Shown here: piece after piece, positions 1-6,149 of the stretch
Numbering within the stretch: the first letter of the stretch is position 1
Layout: every line of letters starts with the position of its first letter
Origin: Phycisphaerae bacterium
GTDB lineage: Bacteria > Planctomycetota > Phycisphaerae > Phycisphaerales > SM1A02
Assembly: GCA_002690755.1 (NCBI GenBank)
Contig: NZFT01000010.1
Span: 7,407-14,580 of the forward strand
Length of the DNA stretch: 7,174 nt
Direction of reading: 5' to 3'
The notes under the pieces: generated by a model
The model's input: only the letters and a program-made list of their open reading frames with translations
Database searches by the model: none
What the model was told of the DNA's origin: nothing
Made by a program: the position numbers and the translations under genes

Positions 1-84
1 ACCACCGAGCCGAACCCGGACCACGACCGGAGTCGCGGATGTTTCCTGAACGGGGTTTGCAGCAGGTGTTCTCAGGTCCTTCAT
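1..84 (-). CDS. N-terminal fragment of an unrecognised protein, running out of the window
   Basis: On the minus strand an ATG at 84-82 opens a frame that stays open for all 28 codons to the window edge. The protein begins MKDLRTPAANPVQ and reaches a valine-rich stretch, VVVRVRLGG, that looks like a first beta strand after a short flexible leader. I do not recognise the family, and no function is offered. No convincing Shine-Dalgarno sequence precedes the ATG. A TAGCAT box on the same strand (positions 101-96) lies so close that a transcript from it would be nearly leaderless. The gene would be divergent from the DUF1844 gene. The alternative is a chance open frame, since 28 codons in GC-rich DNA is weak evidence. 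Confidence 0.4.
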   Translation of the reverse strand, partial: MKDLRTPAANPVQETSATPVVVRVRLGG

Positions 85-228
85 GATGTTTGAGCATGCT
101 AGCGAAGCCGGAACCGCCCGGCAGGGCGTCGAGCGGCGTACAATGCTCGTCCCGGGGAATCGACGCTCGATTCCCTACCACGATCCCCTCCGGCAGCCGC
201 CCGACATGCGGTGCCGCGGAGTCCCCGG
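85..228. promoter_or_regulatory. Divergent intergenic region upstream of the DUF1844-sdhCA cluster
   Basis: This gap separates the minus-strand frame starting at 84 from the DUF1844 start at 229. It holds GCATGCTAGC at 94-103, whose minus-strand reading gives TAGCAT as a possible -10 box for the leftward gene. TACAAT at 139-144 matches five of six bases of the bacterial -10 consensus for rightward transcription, but no good TTGACA lies 16-18 bases upstream of it. A perfect hairpin follows at 155-175. GGAG at 218-221, seven bases before the ATG, is the ribosome binding site for the DUF1844 gene. Promoter activity is inferred from position and box similarity only. Confidence 0.4.
154..176 (+). 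other. Perfect 9-bp hairpin in the putative DUF1844 leader
   Basis: GGGAATCGA (155-163) and TCGATTCCC (167-175) are exact reverse complements around a CGC loop. A G-T wobble between 154 and 176 can extend the stem to ten pairs. No T-run follows, so it is a poor intrinsic terminator. If transcription starts about seven bases after the TACAAT box, the hairpin would sit at the extreme 5' end of the mRNA, where such stems commonly protect transcripts. An operator for a dimeric repressor is also possible. Confidence 0.5.
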
Positions 229-699
229 ATGTCCGACGAAACTCCCAAGATCCACGTCGACAGCGACTGGAAGGCCGAAGCCCAGGCTGAGAAGGAACGC
301 CTCGCCGAGGCGGCCGCCAGCAAGCCCGACCCCGCCCCCGGCGCGGAAGGCGACAGTCCCGAACTTCCACCCGCCGACTTCAAGGGACTCATGGGGGTCC
401 TCGCGTCCCAGGCCATCATGGGTCTCGGCGCCTACACGGATCCCAAGACCGGTGGTGTGGTCATCGATCTCCCCGGCGCGAAGTTCGCGATCGATCTGCT
501 CGCGGTCCTCGACGAGAAGACCAAGGGCAACATCACCGAAGACGAGGCGGGCGAGCTCACCAACGTGCTCAACGAACTGCGATCCCGTTTCGTTCAGATC
601 GCGCAGCTCGTGGCCCAGCAGCAGGCGGAAGCCGCCGGCGCCCCCGGAGGCCCCGGCGGGCCGACCGACATCCCGGACCTGCGAATCCAGGAACCCTGA
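229..699 (+). CDS. DUF1844 domain protein
   Basis: A 156-residue, probably cytoplasmic protein of unknown function. The start is the ATG at 229, which has GGAG seven bases upstream; a GTG at 211 would add six residues but lacks this site. Residues 1-48 are a charged, alanine- and proline-rich leader. Residues 50-124 carry the DUF1844 pattern: DFKGLMGVLASQAIMGLG, then the IDLPGAKFAIDLL stretch, then LDEKTKGNITEDEAGEL, and a helical end with LRSRFVQ. The last 30 residues are low complexity (QQQAEAAGAPGGPGGP). The domain is short and predicted helical, with no catalytic motif I can name. The gene ends 70 bases before the probable sdhC start on the same strand, so co-transcription with sdhC and sdhA is likely. 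The family assignment is confident; a role in succinate dehydrogenase biology is only a guess from position. Confidence 0.85.
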   Translation: MSDETPKIHVDSDWKAEAQAEKERLAEAAASKPDPAPGAEGDSPELPPADFKGLMGVLASQAIMGLGAYTDPKTGGVVIDLPGAKFAIDLLAVLDEKTKGNITEDEAGELTNVLNELRSRFVQIAQLVAQQQAEAAGAPGGPGGPTDIPDLRIQEP

Positions 700-769
700 A
701 TCGTCACCGTCAGGTCTCCCCAGCGTGCCTCATGCATGCCGCTCCATTCCCCGTCCCGAGCCAGCAACC

Positions 770-1540
770 TTGTCAAGTTCGAAAAGCTTCATCGATCGTC
801 ACTACCTGGTCCTCCGAAGGCTCCACTCGATCTCGGGCATCGTCCCGATCGGACTCTTCCTCTTCCCCCACCTCACGACGAATTCGTCGATCGTGTGGGG
901 GGACGCCACCAAGGTCGGCGGCGTCGCGACGTTTCAGCATGAGGTGAACTTCATCCACGATCTTCCGGCCCTCTTCCTCATCGAGGTGTTCGGGTTGTGG
1001 CTGCCGATCATCTACCACGCGGCGATGGGCGTGTATTTCGCCCGGTCCGGCCGGACGAACACCACTCGGTACGCCTACCAGGGCAATGTCCGATACACCC
1101 TGCAACGCGCGAGCGGCTACATCGCACTCGTCTTCATCTTCATGCACGTCGCCTCCCTCCGCTTCGGGGTGAGCTTCGGCGGCTTGATGCCCGGCTTCGA
1201 TCCGAACCACGCGGCCTCGACCACGGCCGAGCACTTCCAGGACGGCCTCTGGGGCCGGTTCGCGGCCCTCTTCTACTTCGTGGGGGTGATGGCGGCCGTC
1301 TACCACTTCGCGAACGGTCTCTGGACCGCGGCGATCACGTGGGGCCTCACGGTCACCGCCACCGCCCAGCACCGTTGGGGGATGGCATGTGCCGCGATCG
1401 GTGCCGGACTCGCCGCCGCCGGCCTCACCGCGATTCTCGGCTTCACGTTCCTCGACGCGGGCGAGGCGGAGAAGATCGAGCAGGAGATGCTTCAGATGAA
1501 GAACCCGACCGCGTCCGCCGCGGAACAGACCGAGAACTGA
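770..1540 (+). CDS. sdhC: Succinate dehydrogenase cytochrome b subunit (type B, di-haem)
   Basis: This is the membrane anchor of succinate:quinone oxidoreductase. It holds two b haems and the quinone site and passes electrons to menaquinone. The 256-residue protein has about five membrane segments and resembles Bacillus subtilis SdhC: RRLHSISGIVPIG at 16-28, YHAAMGVY at 82-89, LQRASGYIALVFIFMHV at 111-127 and YHFANGLWTAAITWG at 178-192. By alignment to B. subtilis, the haem ligands are H34, H83, H126 and H179. The start is uncertain because the frame contains no suitable ATG. TTG at 770 gives MSSSKSFIDRHYLVLRRLHS, which fits family N-termini; GTG at 725 would add a proline-rich leader of 15 residues. 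No strong ribosome binding site precedes either. A longer loop (about 131-160) separates segments three and four. One large anchor with no SdhD is normal for this type. sdhA starts 95 bases downstream. Confidence 0.93.
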   Translation: MSSSKSFIDRHYLVLRRLHSISGIVPIGLFLFPHLTTNSSIVWGDATKVGGVATFQHEVNFIHDLPALFLIEVFGLWLPIIYHAAMGVYFARSGRTNTTRYAYQGNVRYTLQRASGYIALVFIFMHVASLRFGVSFGGLMPGFDPNHAASTTAEHFQDGLWGRFAALFYFVGVMAAVYHFANGLWTAAITWGLTVTATAQHRWGMACAAIGAGLAAAGLTAILGFTFLDAGEAEKIEQEMLQMKNPTASAAEQTEN

Positions 1541-1623
1541 GCGATCCGCGGTCGCAAGGGCCCGTTCGTCGCATCCGCCGCCCCGATTCCACCGAAGTAC
1601 CCAGATGTCCTTCCACGATTCCT

Positions 1624-1630
1624 GAGAGGT
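1624..1630 (+). promoter_or_regulatory. Ribosome binding site that fixes the sdhA GTG start
   Basis: GAGAGGT, with GAGG at 1626-1629, lies six bases before the GTG at 1636. There is no in-frame ATG nearby. The site supports GTG as the initiator and excludes the long open frame extending back into sdhC. Confidence 0.7.
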
Positions 1631-1635
1631 CGAAC

Positions 1636-3525
1636 GTGCAGAATTCCAACAGACGCGTCATCGTGGTCGGGGGCGGGCTCGCCGGCCTCGCCGCCACCAT
1701 CCGCATCGCCGAGAGCGGCGTCCCGGTCGACCTCTTCTCGCTGGTCCCGGTGAAACGAAGCCACTCGGTCTGCGCCCAGGGTGGCATCAACGCGTGCAAC
1801 GAGATCGCCCGCCAGCAGGGCTACTCCGAATACGAGCACTTCGACGAGACCGTCTACGGCGGCGACTTCCTCGCCAACCAGCCGCCGGTCCACGAAATGA
1901 CCCACTGGGCCCCCCGGATCATCGACCTCCTCGACCGGATGGGCGTCCCCTTCAACCGATCCGCGGAAGGCCGCCGCGATCTCCGACTCTTCGGAGGCTC
2001 GCTCTTCAAGCGGACCCACTTCGCCGGCGCGACCACGGGTCAGCAGCTCCTCTACGCACTCGACGAGCAGACCCGTCGCTGGCAGCACGAGAAGCGAGTC
2101 ACCAAGTACGAACACTGGGAATTCCTCCGACCGATTCTCGACGACGACGGAAGCTGCATCGGCATCGTCGCCCAGGACATGCGGACCATGCAGATCCGCT
2201 CGTTCAAGGCGGACGCGGTGGTCATGGCCACCGGCGGTTGCGGACTCGTCTACGGCAAGAGCACGAACTCGGTGATCTGCACCGGTGCCGCCGCCAGCCG
2301 CTGCTTCCAGGCCGGGGCCGCCTACGGCAACCCGGAATTCGTCCAGGTCCACCCCACCGCGATCCCCGGGGCCGACAAGCTCCGACTGATGTCCGAGAGC
2401 GCCCGGGGCGAGGGCGGCCGCGTCTGGGTCCCCCGGAACGCCGGCGACGCCCGCGATCCGCGGCAGATTCCGACCGCGGAACGCCTCTACTTCCTCGAAG
2501 AGAAGTACCCCGCCTACGGCAACATCGTGCCCCGCGACATCGCGACCCGCGAGATCTTCGACATCTGCGTGAATCAGGGACTCGGGGTCGCCGGCCAGAA
2601 CCAGGTCTACCTCGACCTCACCCATCTCGACCGCGAGTACCTGGAGCGGAAGCTCGGCGGCATCGTCGAGATCTACCGCAAGTTCGTCGGCGAGGATCCC
2701 GCGGAGATGCCGATGCGGATCTTCCCCGGGGTGCACTATTCGATGGGCGGCCTCTGGACCACCTACACCCCGAAGGACGATCTCGACGGCATGGTGCTCG
2801 GCGCCCAGAACTCGATGATGACCAGCATCCAGGGCCTCTACGCCTTCGGCGAGGTCAACTACCAGTATCACGGTGCGAACCGGCTCGGCGCCAACGCCCT
2901 GCTCAGCTGCATCTTCGACGGTCTCTTCTGCGGCGTCGGCGTCGCGAACTACGTGAAGGACCGTGATTCGGCGGCCGCCGAAGGCGACGGACGGGCCCAC
3001 GACGCGGCCCGGAAGATCGAGGAGGACCGGGTCGAGCAGCTCGTCTCCGCGGAAGGCGACGAGAACCCCTACCTCATCGGGCGGGAGCTCGGCGAAGAGA
3101 TGACCGCCGCCTGCACCGTGGTCAAGGAAGGCGCCCGGCTCGAGCAGGCCCGGGGAACGCTTGCCTCGCTTCGCGAGCGGTACGCCCACATCGCGTTGTC
3201 GGACACCGGTCTCTGGACCAACCAGAATCTCTCCTACGCCCGCGCCGTCGGCGACATGCTGGTGATCGCGGACGCGATGATCGAGGCCTCCGTCGCCCGA
3301 CGCGAGTCCCGCGGCAGTCACTATCGCTCGGACTTCCCGAAGCGGAACGACGGCGAGTTCCTGAAGACCACCGTCGTCAACTACGTTCCGGATTCCGGCC
3401 GGGTCGAGATCGGCTACGAGCCGGTCCGATCGGAGCTGGTCACGCCCCGGGAGCGGAACTACAGCAAGACGCACGCCCCCGCGAAGGCAGAGGCCACCAA
3501 GACGAAGGCCACGGCGGCGAGCTGA
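1636..3525 (+). CDS. sdhA: Succinate dehydrogenase flavoprotein subunit
   Basis: This catalytic subunit oxidises succinate to fumarate with covalently bound FAD, on the membrane surface with SdhB. The protein is 629 residues from the GTG start. The N-terminal Rossmann motif VIVVGGGLAGLA occupies 8-19. H43 in KRSHSVCAQGGIN is the expected FAD-linked histidine. The proton relay and active site are intact by comparison with fumarate reductases: E254 and R257 in SESARGEGG, R300 in PRDIATRE as the general acid, H367 in VHYSMGG, and R416 in HGANRLGAN as a substrate-binding residue. The SHSVCAQGGIN signature and the overall layout match the Bacillus/Wolinella (type B) group rather than E. coli SdhA. 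The C-terminus ends in a lysine/alanine/threonine-rich tail after YSKTHAP (about 608-629), absent from many homologues and probably disordered. The gene follows sdhC, but sdhB is not next: the downstream gene is convergent. Nothing suggests loss of function. Confidence 0.97.
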   Translation: MQNSNRRVIVVGGGLAGLAATIRIAESGVPVDLFSLVPVKRSHSVCAQGGINACNEIARQQGYSEYEHFDETVYGGDFLANQPPVHEMTHWAPRIIDLLDRMGVPFNRSAEGRRDLRLFGGSLFKRTHFAGATTGQQLLYALDEQTRRWQHEKRVTKYEHWEFLRPILDDDGSCIGIVAQDMRTMQIRSFKADAVVMATGGCGLVYGKSTNSVICTGAAASRCFQAGAAYGNPEFVQVHPTAIPGADKLRLMSESARGEGGRVWVPRNAGDARDPRQIPTAERLYFLEEKYPAYGNIVPRDIATREIFDICVNQGLGVAGQNQVYLDLTHLDREYLERKLGGIVEIYRKFVGEDPAEMPMRIFPGVHYSMGGLWTTYTPKDDLDGMVLGAQNSMMTSIQGLYAFGEVNYQYHGANRLGANALLSCIFDGLFCGVGVANYVKDRDSAAAEGDGRAHDAARKIEEDRVEQLVSAEGDENPYLIGRELGEEMTAACTVVKEGARLEQARGTLASLRERYAHIALSDTGLWTNQNLSYARAVGDMLVIADAMIEASVARRESRGSHYRSDFPKRNDGEFLKTTVVNYVPDSGRVEIGYEPVRSELVTPRERNYSKTHAPAKAEATKTKATAAS

Positions 3526-3625
3526 CCAGGCGAGCCGTTCGGAATGTCAGGACTCGCGTCGCGGCCGATGTGACTGGGAAGCGTCGACCGACCACGCTCA
3601 CTCCATGCATCACGCGGAGGGCGGT
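3526..3625. other. Convergent gap between sdhA and the ALG10-like gene
   Basis: Both flanking genes end here, so terminators for both strands are expected. I see only a modest imperfect stem: AGCGT at 3580-3584 pairs with ACGCT at 3594-3598 across a nine-base loop, and GTG/CAC can add outer pairs after a bulge. No T-run follows on either strand. Termination may be Rho-dependent, or the two transcripts may overlap. Confidence 0.3.
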
Positions 3626-4996
3626 TCAGCCTTCGGCCCATCGCATCTTCGCGTAGAGCGTGAGCAACGCGAAGATCGCCTGCATCGAGAAGACACCGAG
3701 CGCGGCGAGTCGGAGCTGACCACGTCCGATCGGCCCGTACGTCGTTCGACCAGATTCCAGCGAGGCAAGACACCACCCGATCGCCAGCAGGATCGGTGGA
3801 TCGAAGTACCGCTGGAAGGCGGACGAGTTCACGGTGTAGGCGGCCAGGAAGGAGATCGCGAAACCGGTCACCAACCAGGCGGTCCGCGCCCGGCCCGACG
3901 CGACGAGCAGCCCGAAGAGGATTCCGGCGGTCGCGCCGCCCGCGACACTGCCCGCCACGATCAGGGCCGATCGACCGAGGATCGTGGGCGTCCAACCAGC
4001 GAACAACCAGAGCCAACCGCCGTTTCGACCGTATTCCTTGCCAGCCACCGATTCGAGCGACACCCCGGCGAGGAGGCCGATCACGAGGCCGATGACCATC
4101 GTCCGGCGGACCCGTCGATCATGCCACCAGAACGGCAGAAGCACGACCACCATCGGCGACGCGTAGACCGCGAGCAGCGAAAACACCCCCGGGGTGACCC
4201 CATGATTGAGTCCACCCGCGTGCGTCACGCCGTCGCCCCCGACCTGGAATTTCGGCGGAACGAGGCCGCCCCAGAGCATGACGAAGCCCGCGATGACGCC
4301 CGCCGCCACCACCGTCGCGATCGCGAAGATCACCGCCGGCTGCGGTCCGCGGTGGCCGGGCTGAAGCGGATCGCGAAAAGGAAGCCGCCGTCGAACCGGA
4401 TCCCACTGGAAGAGAAACGCGAGCAACGCGACGCCCGAAACCCAGATGTTGATCTGACGAACGAGCACCGAAAAGACGAGCGCGATCCCGGAACCGACGG
4501 CCCGCCCCCGGCTCGCCACGCAGAAGATCGCGGAACCGATCGAGATCGCGATCAGGGCGAGCGAAAGGTTGTCGGTCATCACCCAGATGGAATTGCCGAG
4601 GACGTACGGCGACGACGCGAGTGGAAGCGTGCAGAGGAAGGCCGTCCAGGGCGTGGCGACCTTCGCGGCGCACCGATAGACGACGACGAGCAGCAGCACG
4701 CCGAACCCGCACGTACAGACCTGAAGCAAGGTCTCCGAGGGCCCGGACATCCGGACCGCGACCGCGAGCAGCAGGTGCATGCCCGGGGTGGTCGCACTGT
4801 CGTAATCGGCCAGATCGACGGCCGGAAGCGTTTCCGCGAAGGCCAGTACCACCGGCACGTGATGAAAATCGTGGTCGATGCTCTTCTCGGGAAACCGATC
4901 GAACCCCGTGAGCACCGGGCCAAGCGTCGCCGCCAGAAAGAGCAAGACCAGGACCGCAGGCGCGAGGCGTCGACCGGTCCGAACGGGGTCGTTCAT
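3626..4996 (-). CDS. Polytopic membrane protein resembling ALG10/DIE2 glycosyltransferases
   Basis: A 456-residue integral membrane protein with roughly ten hydrophobic segments, the first at about 11-30. Several local patterns resemble eukaryotic ALG10 (DIE2), the GT-C enzyme that adds the last glucose to the dolichol-linked glycan. An acidic/histidine motif, DHDFHH, lies at 41-46 in the first outward loop, where ALG10 has a D-E-x-F-H motif. YDSATTPGMHLLLA at 65-78 resembles the ALG10 WDPxITTPPGLY region. VRQINIWVSG at 179-188 resembles RQTNIIW. FQRYFDPPILL at 394-404 recalls the conserved RYF/P region near the C-terminus. If the likeness holds, the protein would transfer a sugar from a polyprenyl-phosphate donor on the outer face of the membrane; donor and acceptor are unknown. 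The ATG at 4996 overlaps the stop of the upstream UbiA-family gene by four bases (ATGA), implying translational coupling. It could instead be another GT-C family or a plain polytopic protein. The membrane nature is certain, the family moderately so. Confidence 0.6.
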   Translation of the reverse strand: MNDPVRTGRRLAPAVLVLLFLAATLGPVLTGFDRFPEKSIDHDFHHVPVVLAFAETLPAVDLADYDSATTPGMHLLLAVAVRMSGPSETLLQVCTCGFGVLLLVVVYRCAAKVATPWTAFLCTLPLASSPYVLGNSIWVMTDNLSLALIAISIGSAIFCVASRGRAVGSGIALVFSVLVRQINIWVSGVALLAFLFQWDPVRRRLPFRDPLQPGHRGPQPAVIFAIATVVAAGVIAGFVMLWGGLVPPKFQVGGDGVTHAGGLNHGVTPGVFSLLAVYASPMVVVLLPFWWHDRRVRRTMVIGLVIGLLAGVSLESVAGKEYGRNGGWLWLFAGWTPTILGRSALIVAGSVAGGATAGILFGLLVASGRARTAWLVTGFAISFLAAYTVNSSAFQRYFDPPILLAIGWCLASLESGRTTYGPIGRGQLRLAALGVFSMQAIFALLTLYAKMRWAEG

Positions 4997-5964
4997 GACC
5001 CGCCGTTCTCGAGGGGGACGTCGAAGGTGTCGGCGAAGATCAGCCTGGAAAGCCCCGCTTCGACCGCGGGGACGTAGAGGCAGGCCAGCACCCCCGCCGC
5101 GAAGAGCACCAGCGAGACGAGGATCACCGGATCCTCGCGCATCGCGGCCATCGGGCTGTCGCGTTCACCGCGGTTCGCCCGTCGGTAGAACCGGTGAACG
5201 ACCACCAGAACCAGCGGGGTCAGGAGCGCGAAGCCGGCGGCCCGCCCGCCGAAGAGACTCGTCGCGTGCGAACTCAGACCGTAGAGCACCCAGCTCATGA
5301 CCACCGAGACGCCGCTCAGGCCGAGCAGCCAGTTCAGTTCGAGTCGATTCTCGTAACCCGCGGGACTCGACCAGCCGGTTCCGGCCGACTCGGCCGCCGA
5401 GAGATCGGAAAGACGCTTGATGAAGGCGAGGTAGAGCGTGAGGAAGAACACGCATCCGAGCAGCCAGGTCGAGACGGCACGGTCGATCGCGAAGGCCCCC
5501 ACCGTCGCCCGCATGCCGAACCCGGTCGCAAGGACGACCGTATCCACGATCGCGACCCGCTTCAGACCGCCGTTGTAGAGGAACTGGAGCACCAGGTAGG
5601 CGACCATCACCCCACCCACGGCGGCATCGACGAGGAAGCCCACCGCGACGCCGAGGACCACGAGGACGAGGCCGAATCGAAACCCCGCGGCGGGGCCGAT
5701 CCGACCACTGGCGATCGGACGGTGTCGTTTTCGCGGATGCAGTCGATCGAGCTCGACGTCCATCGAGTCGTTGATGGCGTAGAAGCCGGAAGCGAGCAGG
5801 CTGAAGCCGACGATGGTGAGCAGGGTCGCGATCAGCCAGCCCGGGAGCTGCGACGCCCTGGCCCCGGCATCGAGGGCCGGAATCGAGAACACGATCGCAG
5901 GCAGGATGAAGACGTTCTTCACCCAGTCCGCCGGCCTCATGAGTTTGAAGTAATCGATGGGCAT
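4993..5964 (-). CDS. UbiA-family prenyltransferase, polyprenyl-phosphate phosphoribosyltransferase (DPPR synthase) type
   Basis: A 323-residue membrane enzyme with about eight or nine hydrophobic segments. The family includes mycobacterial Rv3806c (UbiA), which joins phosphoribose from PRPP to decaprenyl phosphate; other UbiA members prenylate quinone or haem precursors. The N-terminus FKLMRPADWVKN is typical of the DPPR group. The first aspartate-rich motif at 65-83 reads N-D-x-x-x-D-x-E-x-D-R-L-H-P-x-K and runs into RPIASG. The second region, YNGGLKRVAIVD at 130-141, is followed by ATGFGMRATVGA. FIKRLSDL at 181-188 also fits this group. The HPxKxxRPIASG form and the LKR motif favour phosphoribosyl transfer over quinone synthesis. 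The ATG at 5964 is chosen because it keeps the usual N-terminal segment; an internal ATG at 5940 would remove it. No clear ribosome binding site precedes it. It is the first gene of a two-gene unit whose second member is the ALG10-like protein. No DprE1/DprE2-type epimerase is in the window, so the final sugar is unknown. Confidence 0.82.
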   Translation of the reverse strand: MPIDYFKLMRPADWVKNVFILPAIVFSIPALDAGARASQLPGWLIATLLTIVGFSLLASGFYAINDSMDVELDRLHPRKRHRPIASGRIGPAAGFRFGLVLVVLGVAVGFLVDAAVGGVMVAYLVLQFLYNGGLKRVAIVDTVVLATGFGMRATVGAFAIDRAVSTWLLGCVFFLTLYLAFIKRLSDLSAAESAGTGWSSPAGYENRLELNWLLGLSGVSVVMSWVLYGLSSHATSLFGGRAAGFALLTPLVLVVVHRFYRRANRGERDSPMAAMREDPVILVSLVLFAAGVLACLYVPAVEAGLSRLIFADTFDVPLENGGS

Positions 5965-6149
5965 CCGGTGGTCCGCGTCCGGCCCGGAGGTCCGGGCGTC
6001 TCGGTCTTATCGACCATCGGGTAAAGGTCCTCCACTCGCGTTTCGAAACCGGAAGGCCGGATTCCTCGAACCCTGAACAGGACCGGCATGCTAGCATCAG
6101 GGTGCGGACAATTCCGCCCCGTCACCCCCCCTTCAGGAGCCGTCACCCG
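5965..6149. promoter_or_regulatory. Divergent promoter region between the UbiA-type gene and sdhB
   Basis: This 185-base gap must hold promoters in both directions, because sdhB is cut off from sdhCA by the opposite-strand cassette. Rightward, ATGCTAGCAT at 6088-6097 is a perfect palindrome within GGCATGCTAGCAT. It contains TAGCAT (6092-6097), an extended -10 candidate preceded by TGC, which would give a leader of about 45 bases. No convincing -35 box lies at the right distance. Leftward, GATAAG on the minus strand (6011-6006) is a weak -10 candidate. GCCCGG (5982-5987) and CCGGGC (5992-5997) can form a six-pair hairpin with an AGGT loop, 18 bases before the UbiA-type start. Confidence 0.45.
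6135..6139 (+). promoter_or_regulatory. Ribosome binding site of sdhB
   Basis: AGGAG lies ten bases before the ATG at 6150. It favours this start over the GTG at 6102, which would add 16 residues rich in arginine and proline that are not seen in SdhB proteins. Confidence 0.65.

Noticed and set aside
2..49. Plus-strand frame ending at 49 as the tail of an upstream gene
   Set aside because: Only 15 codons are visible, rich in threonine and arginine with no recognisable pattern. The minus-strand frame over the same bases looks more protein-like.
1..228. Possible structured RNA gene at the left edge
   Set aside because: I looked on both strands for tRNA and SRP RNA features. Only isolated similarity to a T-loop was seen, with no cloverleaf or conserved SRP bases.
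83..769. Open frame extending the sdhC reading frame upstream, giving a 485-residue protein
   Set aside because: It overlaps the well-supported DUF1844 gene in another frame and its translation is arginine/proline/serine-rich filler typical of GC-rich shadow frames. SdhC homology begins only near 770.
1605..1625. Tiny ORF (MSFHDS) ending at the sdhA ribosome binding site
   Set aside because: Its stop abuts the GAGAGG site, as a coupling or leader peptide might, but it has no ribosome binding site of its own, and six codons cannot be told from chance.
997..1635. Upstream extension of the sdhA frame through sdhC
   Set aside because: The translation is arginine-rich shadow sequence of sdhC. 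The flavin-binding motif and a good ribosome binding site place the start at 1636.
1492..3474. 660-codon open frame antisense to sdhA
   Set aside because: This is a mirror frame produced by GC-rich codons of sdhA. It is rich in D, E, V, G and R without domain motifs, while the sense strand is a clear flavoprotein.
3605..5077. 490-codon plus-strand frame opposite the ALG10-like gene
   Set aside because: The translation is almost entirely charged residues (R, E, D, H) with no fold-like pattern. The minus strand has coherent membrane segments, family-like motifs and a coupled start.
3626..5964. The inserted two-gene cassette as a mobile element
   Set aside because: No transposase, integrase, terminal inverted repeat or target duplication is visible at its borders, and its codon use looks like that of its neighbours.
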